A DNA stretch of 48,294 nucleotides, from contig CABIYQ010000014.1 of NCBI GenBank assembly GCA_902362965.1, positions 1 through 48,294 of the forward strand. The letters are read 5' to 3'. Position 1 is the first letter of the stretch, and each line of letters opens with the position of its first letter. The translations under genes were made by a program, and so were the position numbers. This document shows, one piece after another, positions 34,722 to 44,011 of this stretch. The notes under the pieces were generated by a model, which had not been told where the DNA came from, did no database searches, and saw only the letters and a list, made by a program, of their open reading frames with translations. Origin of the DNA: Oscillospiraceae bacterium (lineage in GTDB: Bacteria; Bacillota; Clostridia; Oscillospirales; Ruminococcaceae).

Positions 34722-36131
34722 TCATTGTGTTCTTATTTGTTCTATACATTCAAAATTACTGCCTGTTGCGCTAAAAGTATTCATAGCAAACAATAAATCA
34801 GTTACTCCGCACTCCTTAAGATAGCTTACTGCATTCACATCAAAATATCGCATATCAATAACATAAATATCTTCAAATGAGCCTGTCAGACATGGAACAA
34901 GCGCATTACCGTAACTGTCCTTTATTATAGCAAGCTTTCTGCCGTTATTAACGTCAGTGCTGACATGAGTTACTGCCTGATCCGTCCCCATAAACACAAG
35001 ATACCAACTGACCGGATCTACATTATCAAGATTAATAAGCAAATTGCCTTCCCATTCCTCTGACAAATCAGTACTGTAATAAGTAGTAGTATAATCATTT
35101 GAAGGCTTGTAGTAAACAAAATCCTCCGGATTATTTTTAAGATCGTTATCTCCGGTATAACCGTAAAGAGTACCTACATATCCCGACTTTGTAACTTTTT
35201 CATAGGACTGAAGCTTTGCAAAAGGCACTCCGGCAGCTTCGGCAAATTCCTGTGCTGCATAAAAAGCCCCCAGCTGTGACCAATGATGATCGGTTCTCTG
35301 GAAAATATCCTCGTCTTTATGCTCCATTAATGCACCGTAAGCGTCGATCGGTTCAACGCCGTTTAAATAATCATTAATATTATTTATATTATCCTCTTCA
35401 CTTCCGGTCATATCTGAATATTTCTTCGGAAGATAGTACGAAACGGGCGTCGGACAAACCATTGAATAAACATTTACATCGTCTCCGAGGTCTTCCTTGA
35501 AAGCGTTCACATACTGAGCGTACAATTCTCCATTTGAATAGCTTCCGCCGAACAGCATAATTCCTCTGTTTTTATAAACTAAAATGTTATTGCTGATCTC
35601 TCCTTCAATATTCGGATCATCAAGAGGATCATTTGTAGTAGTGACAGCAGTCTGTGTGGTTTTTACGGTAGTAACAGCAGTATTGCTTGTTTTCAAAGCA
35701 GCAAAATCTGAAGCTTTTGTTTCAGCTTTTGTCTCCTTTGGTTTACTGTCCTGCTTTACCATTGAACCGTGAATTTTAACCTCGCTTGAAGCAATACCGA
35801 AATGTGCTCTTATATCAGAAACCAGATCCTTAAAATATTCCCTTCCGGGTACAGTATCATTATAAAATTCTTCAATTCCTGAAGTATATTTTCCGGAAAA
35901 ATACTTTGAAATAGAAAAGGACGGCCATTTTGCAAGAGTTCTGTTTTCCGTTTCAGATATTTCAGGTCTTTTAAGAATTATCATGCATACTGCAATTACA
36001 AAAATAGTCATTACAAAAGCGACTACATTAAGGACTTTAAAAAATCTCAGTGTATATCGTTTCTTTACTTTCTTTTTCTTTTGGCGTCTTATTTCAACAT
36101 CTATTTTAAAATCTCTATCATTATTTTCCAT
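34722..36131 (-). CDS. DHHW-family membrane-anchored SGNH/AlgX-like protein
   Basis: 469 aa. A basic N-terminus, one membrane helix (about 33-53), an extracytoplasmic domain interrupted by a Thr-rich linker (143-167, TSNTAVTTVKTTQTAVTTT), the DHHW motif at 281-284 and a KDSYGNALVP serine motif near the end. These proteins work with MBOAT acyltransferases in O-acylation of extracellular polymers, like AlgX/AlgJ or DltD. It starts 14 bp after the MBOAT gene with AAGGAGGACAG upstream. Confidence 0.85.
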   Translation of the reverse strand: MENNDRDFKIDVEIRRQKKKKVKKRYTLRFFKVLNVVAFVMTIFVIAVCMIILKRPEISETENRTLAKWPSFSISKYFSGKYTSGIEEFYNDTVPGREYFKDLVSDIRAHFGIASSEVKIHGSMVKQDSKPKETKAETKASDFAALKTSNTAVTTVKTTQTAVTTTNDPLDDPNIEGEISNNILVYKNRGIMLFGGSYSNGELYAQYVNAFKEDLGDDVNVYSMVCPTPVSYYLPKKYSDMTGSEEDNINNINDYLNGVEPIDAYGALMEHKDEDIFQRTDHHWSQLGAFYAAQEFAEAAGVPFAKLQSYEKVTKSGYVGTLYGYTGDNDLKNNPEDFVYYKPSNDYTTTYYSTDLSEEWEGNLLINLDNVDPVSWYLVFMGTDQAVTHVSTDVNNGRKLAIIKDSYGNALVPCLTGSFEDIYVIDMRYFDVNAVSYLKECGVTDLLFAMNTFSATGSNFECIEQIRTQ

Positions 36132-36145
36132 ATATACTGTCCTCC

Positions 36146-37549
36146 TTAAAATCTGAAATACAGAAACGGATTATTTGTAGCGTCAACCAGTAAAATACTG
36201 CTTACAAGCAGCAAAGCAATATTTACTGCAACCCTAGAAGCGGCAATAGTATATGAAAATCCAATATTTTTCTTTGCGAGATTCTGTATAACCTTAGCAA
36301 CAGGAAAACAGCAGATAACAGCTATAATGATAAGATATAAATTATTTGTTACTGAAAGCTTTGTAAATTCATCAATGAAACTGTTAGAATTCAATCCTAT
36401 CAAATTTTTAAAGAAATCTCCCAGTCTTGAAAGATCCTCAAAATAAAAAATCCCAAAACCAATTATAATTACTATTTTATTGTATATATGACGAACAGCA
36501 AGAGGTATTTTTTTCATTTTCTTTTTTCCGATAAGCTGTTCAATAAAAATAAACATACCGAAATAAAGACCCCAGATTATGTAATTCCAGCTTGCTCCAT
36601 GCCAAAGTCCCGTACAGAACCAGACAAGAAAAAGTCCGCCGTATTTTCTTCTTTTGCCGAATATCGGAACATACAACAGATAGTCACGGAAAAACGTACT
36701 CAAAGAAATATGCCATCTCTGCCAGAATTCTGAAACGTCTTTACAGATAAACGGATAATTGAAGTTTTCATCAAAATGGAATCCGAAAATACGTCCCAAA
36801 CCAATCGCCATATCTGAATATCCCGAAAAGTCAAAATATATTTGCATAGCATAAATCATCACCGCATACCATGTGCCGGTAACCGAAAGATTTTTAATAT
36901 CGCTTCCGAAAAAAGCCTCGACAATAATACTCAGATTATTTGCGAGTATAACCTTTTTTGCAAGTCCCACAGCTATTCTTGAAACTCCTGATGACAGATC
37001 GTCAAGCGTTGTACGTCTGTTATTTATCTCACTTTCAATAGTACTGTACCGCACAATAGGACCTGCAACAAGCTGCGGAAACAATGATACATACATGAGA
37101 AATTTCGGAAAGCTTTTCTGAACAGATACTTTTTCCCAATGGCAGTCTATTACATAAGATATGATCTGAAAAGTATAAAAGCTTATTCCTATGGGAAGTT
37201 TAATATCCGGTACGGGAAGATTCAGCGGAAGTAAAGCATTTAAATTTTCAGCAATAAATCCGCTGTATTTGAATATTCCAAGTACGGCAAGATCAAAAAA
37301 CACTGCAAAAAATACCGCTAACTTTCCCATAAGTTTTCCACGATACTTATCAATTGCAAAAGCCAGAATATAGTTTAAAGCCGCACTTATAATCAATATA
37401 AATACACATAAAGGTTCTCCCCACGCATAAAAAATCAGCGAAAAAATAATAAGCACAGCATTTCTGTACCTATTCTTTTTTGTTGCCGCATAGCATATAA
37501 CGCATAAAGGCAAGAACAGGTACAGAAAAAATAAACTTGAAAATACCAT
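36146..37549 (-). CDS. MBOAT-family membrane O-acyltransferase
   Basis: 467 aa, about ten to eleven membrane helices. Signature regions: FDFSGYSDMAIGLGRIFGF (about 239-257), FWQRWHISLSTFFRDYLLYVP with a conserved His near 280, and TGLWHGASWNYIIWG with the catalytic His near 317. This is the AlgI/DltB branch, which passes an acyl group from a cytoplasmic donor to an outside polymer. The ATG at 37549 has GGAG 9 nt upstream and replaces a GTG six codons earlier. First gene of the operon. Confidence 0.9.
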   Translation of the reverse strand: MVFSSLFFLYLFLPLCVICYAATKKNRYRNAVLIIFSLIFYAWGEPLCVFILIISAALNYILAFAIDKYRGKLMGKLAVFFAVFFDLAVLGIFKYSGFIAENLNALLPLNLPVPDIKLPIGISFYTFQIISYVIDCHWEKVSVQKSFPKFLMYVSLFPQLVAGPIVRYSTIESEINNRRTTLDDLSSGVSRIAVGLAKKVILANNLSIIVEAFFGSDIKNLSVTGTWYAVMIYAMQIYFDFSGYSDMAIGLGRIFGFHFDENFNYPFICKDVSEFWQRWHISLSTFFRDYLLYVPIFGKRRKYGGLFLVWFCTGLWHGASWNYIIWGLYFGMFIFIEQLIGKKKMKKIPLAVRHIYNKIVIIIGFGIFYFEDLSRLGDFFKNLIGLNSNSFIDEFTKLSVTNNLYLIIIAVICCFPVAKVIQNLAKKNIGFSYTIAASRVAVNIALLLVSSILLVDATNNPFLYFRF

Positions 37550-37774
37550 TTTGTCAACTCCACACACATTTTTCTTTTATTCTTTATATTTTCTATATGA
37601 AATTCGGCGCAGTAAATAATTAATTATATTAACCGAATATAAAAAGTTAACAAATTGTCATTAAAGCCAATATTATTGTAAATAATTTGTTACTAATTAA
37701 CAAATATCTAGTTCATATAAAACAATTTTACGACTTTTTCTGACAATTTAAACATAAATTTTATCTTTATTTAT

Positions 37775-37803
37775 ATTATACAACATAAAAAACAGTCTTG
37801 CAA
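37775..37803 (-). promoter_or_regulatory. Promoter of the MBOAT-DHHW-FkbH-ACP operon
   Basis: Minus-strand TTGCAA and TATAAT with a 17-nt spacer. The transcript would start near 37768, giving an AU-rich 5' leader of about 215 nt in which I see no clear structure. The gene-free stretch 37550-37919 otherwise holds only the terminator at 37842-37880. Confidence 0.75.
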
Positions 37804-37841
37804 TAGGGCAAAATAATTTTCGCATTTTATACAAAAAATAT

Positions 37842-37880
37842 ATAAAATAAAACAAAAATGGAGTGACAAATGCCACTCCA
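37842..37880 (-). terminator. Terminator of the SPFH-NfeD operon
   Basis: TGGAGTG and CACTCCA (7 bp, 8-nt loop) followed on the minus strand by TTTTTGTTTTAT. Confidence 0.8.
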
Positions 37881-37919
37881 TACAAAACCACATTTATTTT
37901 TTAGTACAGATTAAACAAA

Positions 37920-38888
37920 TCATTTTTCCGTTATATTTTTATCTGTAACCGTTTCCATAACGCCTGCCGCAAGACCTGCAATACCTTGGATTTCGCTCGG
38001 AATAATAATTTTGGTTGCCCTTCCGTTAGCAATTTCCGGAAAATATTCAAGTGCTTTATATTTTAAAACATTTTCAGAAGGTTTCGCTTCATTGAGTCTT
38101 TCAAGAGCTTCCGCCTTAGCGGTCTGAACTTTGGAAATTGCCACAGCATCGCCTTCAGATTCAAGTCTCTTCTTTTCCTTTACAGCCTCCGCACGTAAAA
38201 TCATAGCTTCCTTTTCAGCCTGTGCTTTTAGAATTTCTGATTCCTTAGCGGCTTCCGCACGAAGAATCTGAGATTCCTTTTCACCCTGTGCCACAAGGAT
38301 CTTAGATTTCTTTTCACCTTCTGCAAGCAGAATCTTTTCACGGCTTTCACGTTCAGCCTTCATCTGCTTTTCCATTGAATCCTGAATTTCTCTAGGAGGA
38401 AGGATATTTTTCAGTTCCACACGGCTTACCTTGATACCCCAACGGTCTGTAGCCTCATCCAGAATAGCGGTGATTTGCTTGTTGATTCTGTCACGTGATG
38501 TCAGTGTTTCATCAAGAACCATATCGCCTATAATGTTACGAAGCGTTGTTGCGCAAAGATTTTCAATAGCTGACAACGGACGCTCCACACCGTAAGCATA
38601 CTGTTTTGCATCAGTAACCTGAAAGAATACAACCGTATCAATCTGCATTGAAACATTATCCTTTGTAATAACGGACTGCGGTTTGAAATCAACTATCTGA
38701 TCTTTGATAGAAACCTTTTTTGCAATTCTGTCAAGAAAAGGAATAAGAAAATGCGGACCGGTCGACCACTCAGCATAAAATGTACCCAGTCTTTCAACTA
38801 TGTACACCTGAGCCTGAGGTACAATTTTAATTCTCGTTACAAGAACAATAATAATAAATAATACTACTCCTAAAATAATATACTCCAT
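37920..38888 (-). CDS. SPFH/stomatin-like membrane protein (QmcA/paraslipin type)
   Basis: 322 aa. An N-terminal membrane helix (IILGVVLFIIIVLVTRI), the SPFH domain starting PQAQVYIVERLGTFYAEW, then a long coiled coil of KESxILxAxA repeats (about 195-250), and a conserved C-terminus. Forms ring- or cage-like membrane scaffolds thought to organise membrane domains. The neighbouring NfeD gene is 15 bp upstream, the standard SPFH-NfeD pairing. Confidence 0.92.
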   Translation of the reverse strand: MEYIILGVVLFIIIVLVTRIKIVPQAQVYIVERLGTFYAEWSTGPHFLIPFLDRIAKKVSIKDQIVDFKPQSVITKDNVSMQIDTVVFFQVTDAKQYAYGVERPLSAIENLCATTLRNIIGDMVLDETLTSRDRINKQITAILDEATDRWGIKVSRVELKNILPPREIQDSMEKQMKAERESREKILLAEGEKKSKILVAQGEKESQILRAEAAKESEILKAQAEKEAMILRAEAVKEKKRLESEGDAVAISKVQTAKAEALERLNEAKPSENVLKYKALEYFPEIANGRATKIIIPSEIQGIAGLAAGVMETVTDKNITEK

Positions 38889-38903
38889 AATCTCCTCCGT
38901 TTA

Positions 38904-39356
38904 TTATAAATTTATTTTTTCCTTATAAAGGGTTACATAAAGTTTAGTTCCCCTTATATTATCAATTCTTACTATGCTTCCCTCTGGTATTATTGAATCG
39001 TCTGCCGAAACTGCTTTCCAGTCAACCCCATTGAGCTTAGCACGTCCGGTATCAATTTTATTGTTTATTTCTTCAATAACAACAGCAGTTTTACCAACAT
39101 CAAGCTCTATATTCGTAGGCTGAATTTTTTTTACTGCAAATTTTTTTAATAAAGGCCTGGTAAACAATAGAAGAACTATTGATACTACAGTAAAAACAAG
39201 CATCTGAATTCCTAATTCTGCTCCGCACAACGCCATTATGAATGTAACAAGAGCGCCGATGGCAAACCAGATCGAGATCAATTGAAAAGATGCCAGCTCT
39301 GCAATAACCATTACAGCAAATACAGCTCCCCAAAATATAAGGTCGTAGTCGTACAT
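38904..39356 (-). CDS. NfeD-like membrane protein
   Basis: 150 aa. Three membrane helices in the first 75 residues (IFWGAVFAVMVIAELA, ISIWFAIGALVTFIMALC, IQMLVFTVVSIVLLLF), then an OB-fold soluble domain from about 80 with GKTAVVIEEINN, GRAKLNGVDWKAVSADDSIIPEGSIVRI. This is the NfeD short form, partner of the SPFH protein encoded next. Confidence 0.9.
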   Translation of the reverse strand: MYDYDLIFWGAVFAVMVIAELASFQLISIWFAIGALVTFIMALCGAELGIQMLVFTVVSIVLLLFTRPLLKKFAVKKIQPTNIELDVGKTAVVIEEINNKIDTGRAKLNGVDWKAVSADDSIIPEGSIVRIDNIRGTKLYVTLYKEKINL

Positions 39357-39438
39357 ATTTTTCTCCCTTCATCAAAATTTGTAAAAAATTTAAGCTTCAA
39401 GCTTATTTATATTTTAACACATAAATCATAAAAATACA

Positions 39439-39476
39439 ACAGTCAAAAAGCGATAATTTTTAGCTTTTTTGACTGT
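39439..39476 (-). terminator. Terminator after the DUF6774-like gene
   Basis: ACAGTCAAAAAGC pairs with GCTTTTTTGACTGT; T-rich on the minus side as well. The stretch 39477-39582 holds nothing recognised. Confidence 0.75.
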
Positions 39477-39582
39477 TTTCACTTGTTTTATTAAATCTAA
39501 TCCCCGTCGCTTACCGGCAATAAACGATGCTTAGTCCCTCGAAATAAATTATATGCTCTTAAATACTCTCATTTAATTACTA

Positions 39583-39771
39583 TTAACAGTTATTTTCATT
39601 TTTGCGGTTACAGGATTTTTCAATAAATTCTCTTTGTGCCGCAATTGTTTCAAGAGTATCTCCAAGCTGTGTAAAAACTGCACCCCAAACCGCAAGCTCA
39701 TCATTATTAAACTTTGATGCAAACATATTTGCAAATGCAGTTATTGAAGCCGTTAATTCGCATGGTGACAA
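39583..39771 (-). CDS. Small DUF6774-like protein
   Basis: 62 aa, beginning LSPCELTASITAFANMF with NDELAVWGAVFTQLGDTLETIAAQR. The TTG start has AGGAGGTG 5 nt upstream, far better than the ATGs at 39801 or 39792. The pattern CEL...D-ELA...FTQLGDTL resembles a small family of unknown function in Clostridia that I recall as DUF6774; the label is tentative. 36 bp after the lipoprotein gene. Confidence 0.6.
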   Translation of the reverse strand: MSPCELTASITAFANMFASKFNNDELAVWGAVFTQLGDTLETIAAQREFIEKSCNRKNENNC

Positions 39772-39807
39772 GATACCACCTCCTGTAACCATTATATGCA
39801 TAAATTT

Positions 39808-40662
39808 TTATTTTTGAAACATAAAATTATATTCACCGGTAAGCTGCATACAGTATTCTGCAAGCTCCAACGCTCTGTATCTTGTCATATACAAAATTTT
39901 TGAAGCAGAAAAAATCTGAATTTCAGATCCCCAGCCTACAGACGCCATATGAATGTCCTCTCCCAGACATATACTGTTTTTCATATATTGTTCCCAGCTT
40001 TCCTGCGACTCGTTCAGTACTTGAATTGCATCTTCATCTGGCAAATTCTCATGCAAATGATCAAGTGATTCTTTTGATGATAAATTATTCTTTAAAATTT
40101 CAAGTGCATTGTCCATTTCAGTCTGCCATAAATCAATATATCGTTGTTCGCGTTTTACAATATCAGCAGTCGCATATATCGTATCATTATAAGTATCTAT
40201 ATAGTCCCTGTCAATAGGATTATTATTGAGTGCTTTTTCAAATCTGCCGTTTTGCATATATGATTCATATTCCGGAAACGGATTATTTTGTCCTGTTTGT
40301 GTAATTTCATAATAATCAACTCCGACAGTATCCAGCTTAAACACTCTTCCTGTTTCTCTTAAAATAAGATAATGTCCCTCTGTCGTAATGTAATCGCCCA
40401 TATCGTAATAAGCCTTTATACTGCATGCACTTTCTCCCAGATATTCTTCATCTTCCAGAAACATAAGCTTTAACTCATTGTTATTAAGAATTTGCCACAA
40501 AATATCTGAAGCTTGTGAATCGCTAAGTAAATTTTCCGCACTCATTTCCGTTGACACAGACGTTTGTGAAATACTGTCTGCCTTATTTCCTGAATCCTTT
40601 GATTGACATGATACAGCCATAATCATGCACAATGCAATAGCTGCCGCAACAGATTTTCTCAA
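39808..40662 (-). CDS. Lipoprotein with LprI/DUF1311-like C-terminal domain
   Basis: 284 aa. The signal RKSVAAAIALCMIMAVSC is a plausible lipoprotein signal with Cys19. The middle is unfamiliar; the C-terminal 120 residues (QTEMDNALEILKNNL, LNESQESWEQYMKNSIC, then TRYRALELAEYC) follow the DUF1311/LprI pattern of periplasmic or cell-surface inhibitors. The start is TTG with GGGGGA upstream, behind promoter 40703-40730. Role unknown, possibly defence against lysozyme. Confidence 0.68.
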   Translation of the reverse strand: MRKSVAAAIALCMIMAVSCQSKDSGNKADSISQTSVSTEMSAENLLSDSQASDILWQILNNNELKLMFLEDEEYLGESACSIKAYYDMGDYITTEGHYLILRETGRVFKLDTVGVDYYEITQTGQNNPFPEYESYMQNGRFEKALNNNPIDRDYIDTYNDTIYATADIVKREQRYIDLWQTEMDNALEILKNNLSSKESLDHLHENLPDEDAIQVLNESQESWEQYMKNSICLGEDIHMASVGWGSEIQIFSASKILYMTRYRALELAEYCMQLTGEYNFMFQK

Positions 40663-40702
40663 TTAAATCCCCCATAATATAATAATATGTTTATCATATA
40701 CT

Positions 40703-40730
40703 ATTATATAACAGTCAGCAAAAAAGTCAA
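40703..40730 (-). promoter_or_regulatory. Promoter of the LprI-like lipoprotein gene
   Basis: Minus-strand TTGACT and TATAAT with a 16-nt spacer, about 40 bp before the start codon. Confidence 0.7.
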
Positions 40731-40743
40731 GTTTGAATATTAT

Positions 40744-40773
40744 AAAAAGAGACTGCTAAAGCAATCTCTTTTT
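40744..40773 (-). terminator. Terminator of the DUF2383-like gene
   Basis: AAAAAGAGAxTGC and GCAxTCTCTTTTT pair with a 4-nt loop, T-run on both strands; it overlaps the end of the gene. Confidence 0.78.
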
Positions 40774-41206
40774 ATAAAAATTCCTTGATATTATCTCTGA
40801 GCTTTTCTTCAAGCTTTATAAGTTTTTTTGCAAGATTTTTAGATTTTTCGTCAGCCGCCTCATATTGATTTAAATATTTATTTAATGTTTTTATACCCAT
40901 ATTACAACCGTCAGTTATAAGGTCTGCAACAGCGTTATCAGACTCGTTAACGGATAGTTTAACATTTGTTTTGATCCATGACATTCCTTTGGCCATTGCA
41001 TTTGGTTCTTTACCGTCATCATGATAATCATCAAGCAGCTTTTGAAGTTCGTGTTTTACTTCATCATTTTCCTTATAACTGTCCTCCAGATATTTTTTTA
41101 ATTTATCACTTTTTACATAATCCAGCGATTCTTCAATTGCAGATACTCCCATTTTTATGCCCGCATCGCATTCTCTTAATAATTTTATTGTATCCTGTTC
41201 AATCAT
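40772..41206 (-). CDS. DUF2383-like ferritin-like four-helix protein
   Basis: 144 aa, nearly all helical: IEQDTIKLLRECDAGIKMGVSAIEESLDYV, LEDSYKENDEVKHELQKLLDDYHDDGKEPN, and two more helices. The pattern CDAGIKMGxSAI and GxxP followed by TDGCNMGIKTL matches the DUF2383/PA2169-like ferritin-fold family as found in Clostridia. It may bind metal or act in stress; no diiron motif is obvious. SD AGGAGA precedes the ATG. Confidence 0.7.
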   Translation of the reverse strand: MIEQDTIKLLRECDAGIKMGVSAIEESLDYVKSDKLKKYLEDSYKENDEVKHELQKLLDDYHDDGKEPNAMAKGMSWIKTNVKLSVNESDNAVADLITDGCNMGIKTLNKYLNQYEAADEKSKNLAKKLIKLEEKLRDNIKEFL

Positions 41207-41298
41207 AATAATAATCTCCTTTTTTCTTTTTGCGATTGTATATAGTATCTGCTGACTACCGGAGAATATACGGTTTTATAAAAATATTACAATAAGTA

Positions 41299-41327
41299 TT
41301 GCAATAAACTATCATAAATGATATAAT
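41299..41327 (+). promoter_or_regulatory. Promoter of the GH8 gene
   Basis: TTGCAA and TATAAT with a 17-nt spacer, about 58 bp upstream of the ATG. Confidence 0.75.
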
Positions 41328-41385
41328 TACTGTAATAACTTGTTAATTGTTCATGCGCATACAAAAAATATTTTGGAGGATAAAC

Positions 41386-42828
41386 ATGAAATTAAAACAT
41401 AAAATAGCCGCCCTTACAGCATTACCCGTATTTTTACAAGCTTCATTGACAATGTCATGTACCGCAGCTAAAATTGACTCTACAGAAGCATTAGTACTAT
41501 CAGAAGAAACGACAGCTTTTTATGAAAATTGGAAAGAAAAATATCTTGTTCAGGATACTTATGTATCTGACGAAACACAGTATTATGTTTGGTACAGCGA
41601 GGAAAAATACAGCGGAAACAACATTTCTGTCCCTGTTACTGTATCCGAAGCCCACGGCTACGGAATGCTGATAACGGTCAGTATGGCTGAATATGACACA
41701 CAGGCAAAACATTATTTCGACGGAATGTATCGCTTTTTTAAAGCACACCCCAGTGATATCGGTTCTCATCTTATGTCGTGGCAGCAATGCGACAACGGTA
41801 CTGAATTAATCGACGGCGCAAATGAAGGCAGCATGACCGAAGGATTCTGCGATTCTGCTACTGACGGCGATATGGATATCGCTTATGCTTTACTGCTGGC
41901 AGATTCTGTCTGGGGAAGCGACGGAGAAATCGACTATCATTCCGAGGCAGTCGCCGTTATAAATGATATTATGAAATATGATGTAAATCATGAATACTGG
42001 ACTGTCGCTTTGGGCGACTGGGTGTCCGAATGTGATAAATCAGATCCTTATTATTCAGCAACCCGCAGTTCTGATTTTATAGTACAGTATTTTCCTGTAT
42101 TTGCCGAGGTTACAGGTGATGAAAATTGGATGAAGGTATATGATACAACCTACGAAATTATTAATACTTTTGTTGATGAGTATAAAACAGGACTTCTTCC
42201 TGATTTCATTATAAGAGATTCTTCCGGAAATTATATTCCTTCACCGGCTAATTTCCTTGAAAGTGATTACGATGGATATTACTATTACAACAGCTGCCGT
42301 ACTCCATGGCGAATCGGTATGGATTATTTAGTAAATAAAAACCAAGACTCTCTTGCTTTTATTAACGCAATAAATTCTTTTATGATAAAAGATACCGGCA
42401 ATGATCCGTGGGAAATTAAAGCAGGGTATAAGCCTGACGGTACACAAATTGAGGATTATAACGATCTCTGCTTTACTGCACCGTTCCTTGTAGCGTCAGC
42501 ATGCGGGGATAATTCTAAGTGGCATGAAGAAGTTCGTGATACTGTAATAAATTACGGAGATGACGTATACTACGGAGATACAATAAAAATGCTTTGTCTT
42601 ATTGCAGACGACGGCGGATGGCTCGTTCCTGAAACAACTGAGACCTATCCTTTCGGCGATATAAACATGGACGGTTCTTTTACTGTGGCCGATATAGTAT
42701 TGCTGCAAAAATATCTGATAAAAAAGGAAATCCTGAGTATCGAACAAGGAAAAATTGCAAATGTATACGAGGACAATAAAATTAATTGCTTTGATTTGGT
42801 TTCACTGAAAAATAGTTATCTTTCTTAA
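41386..42828 (+). CDS. Secreted GH8 glycanase with dockerin-like tail
   Basis: 480 aa. Signal peptide to about residue 28; GH8 barrel with general acid Glu88 in SEAHGYGML and an exact match to the GH8 signature at 158-176 (ATDGDMDIAYALLLADSVW). Specificity (cellulose, xylan or similar) cannot be fixed. The last 60 residues hold a dockerin-like first repeat (GDINMDGSFTVADIVLLQKYLI) and a poor second one (EDNKINCFDLVSLKNSYL). Attachment to a cellulosome scaffold is therefore likely. The ATG at 41386 has TTTGGAGG upstream; earlier ATGs do not. Confidence 0.92.
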   Translation: MKLKHKIAALTALPVFLQASLTMSCTAAKIDSTEALVLSEETTAFYENWKEKYLVQDTYVSDETQYYVWYSEEKYSGNNISVPVTVSEAHGYGMLITVSMAEYDTQAKHYFDGMYRFFKAHPSDIGSHLMSWQQCDNGTELIDGANEGSMTEGFCDSATDGDMDIAYALLLADSVWGSDGEIDYHSEAVAVINDIMKYDVNHEYWTVALGDWVSECDKSDPYYSATRSSDFIVQYFPVFAEVTGDENWMKVYDTTYEIINTFVDEYKTGLLPDFIIRDSSGNYIPSPANFLESDYDGYYYYNSCRTPWRIGMDYLVNKNQDSLAFINAINSFMIKDTGNDPWEIKAGYKPDGTQIEDYNDLCFTAPFLVASACGDNSKWHEEVRDTVINYGDDVYYGDTIKMLCLIADDGGWLVPETTETYPFGDINMDGSFTVADIVLLQKYLIKKEILSIEQGKIANVYEDNKINCFDLVSLKNSYLS

Positions 42829-42900
42829 TTTGGAAACGGCATTCATATCAGTAAATTTGCAGCTTATCTGCAAAAATATATTGACCAATTTTAAATATAA

Positions 42901-42937
42901 CAGACATATCAGCTTTTATGATATGTCTGTTTTTTTA
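42901..42937. terminator. Terminator between the GH8 gene and trxB
   Basis: CAGACATATCA and TGATATGTCTG form an 11-bp perfect stem with a 7-nt loop and TTTTTTT; it serves the plus-strand GH8 gene and probably also trxB. Confidence 0.85.
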
Positions 42938-42943
42938 TGACTT

Positions 42944-43858
42944 TCAAATATTATTTTTCAATATATAATTTTCAGCTGAATATACACAACTTGCTCCGTC
43001 TGCTGCGGCAGTAATCACCTGTCTTACACTTTTGGTTCTGACGTCTCCTGCTGCAAAAAATCCGGAAACGGAAGTAACACCGTCCTCATCTGCAATTACA
43101 TACCCGTTTTTATCAAGCTTTACAAAACCTTTCAATAAACCCGAATTAGGTACTGTTCCCACAGCCACAAATATACCGTCTGTAAATATTTTTTCTTCTT
43201 TACCCTCACGTATAATTTTCATAGCGTTTACTCTATTATCTCCGATAATTTCAGACGGTACTGCGTTTAAAATAATTTCTATATTTTCAGTATTCCGTAC
43301 TTTTTCCTGAAGCATCGCATTTCCTCTAAATTCATTTCTGCGATGAATCAGATACACCTTTTCAGCCATCCTGGAAAGCAGAAGTGCGTCTCCTAAAGCA
43401 GTATCTCCCCCGCCTACAACTGCCGCTGTTTTATTTTTATAAAAAGCTCCGTCACATACCGCACAATATGATACACCCTTACCGGTAAATTCAGATTCTC
43501 CTTTTATTTCAAGCTTACGGCGAGAAGTCCCTGCCGCATAAATTACAGCTTTTGATTCAAATTGACTTTTATCAGCAAATTCAACCTTAAAAACATTTCC
43601 CGTTTTACTTATGCAAGCAACCTCGCCTTCATAAAATTCAGTATTAAAAGCCAATGCATGATGGCGAAATTTTTCTCCAAGTTCAAAACCGCTTTCACCG
43701 TAAAGTCCAAGATAATTATCAACCTGTTCACTGTCGGTAATCTGTCCTGCCGAACCATAAAATCTTTCAGCCACAACAGCTTTAAGCTGTGCCCTGCCGG
43801 CATAGACTGCCGCTGAAAGTCCTGCCGGTCCGCTTCCGATTATAATAATATCGTACAT
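42944..43858 (-). CDS. trxB: Thioredoxin reductase (NADPH, FAD)
   Basis: 304 aa. N-terminal FAD site GSGPAGLSAAVYAGRA, redox-active CAVC at residues 132-135, NADPH site GGGDTALGDALLLSR, and C-terminal FAD closing GFFAAGDVRTKSVRQVITAAADGA. It reduces thioredoxin in the cytoplasm. Single gene, monocistronic by spacing; the ATG is followed directly by the typical YDIIIIGSGPAG. Confidence 0.93.
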   Translation of the reverse strand: MYDIIIIGSGPAGLSAAVYAGRAQLKAVVAERFYGSAGQITDSEQVDNYLGLYGESGFELGEKFRHHALAFNTEFYEGEVACISKTGNVFKVEFADKSQFESKAVIYAAGTSRRKLEIKGESEFTGKGVSYCAVCDGAFYKNKTAAVVGGGDTALGDALLLSRMAEKVYLIHRRNEFRGNAMLQEKVRNTENIEIILNAVPSEIIGDNRVNAMKIIREGKEEKIFTDGIFVAVGTVPNSGLLKGFVKLDKNGYVIADEDGVTSVSGFFAAGDVRTKSVRQVITAAADGASCVYSAENYILKNNI

Positions 43859-44011
43859 ACTTCCTCCTATATTTTTTCACTTTCATATATTTATCTTTAT
43901 TATTAACATCTTTTTCTGCTTTAGTCTTAACTCAGGTCTTTTCAAATTTTTATCTTATTTCCAATTATAACATAGAAAAATTAAATTATCCATAATTTTT
44001 ACATTTTTTTC

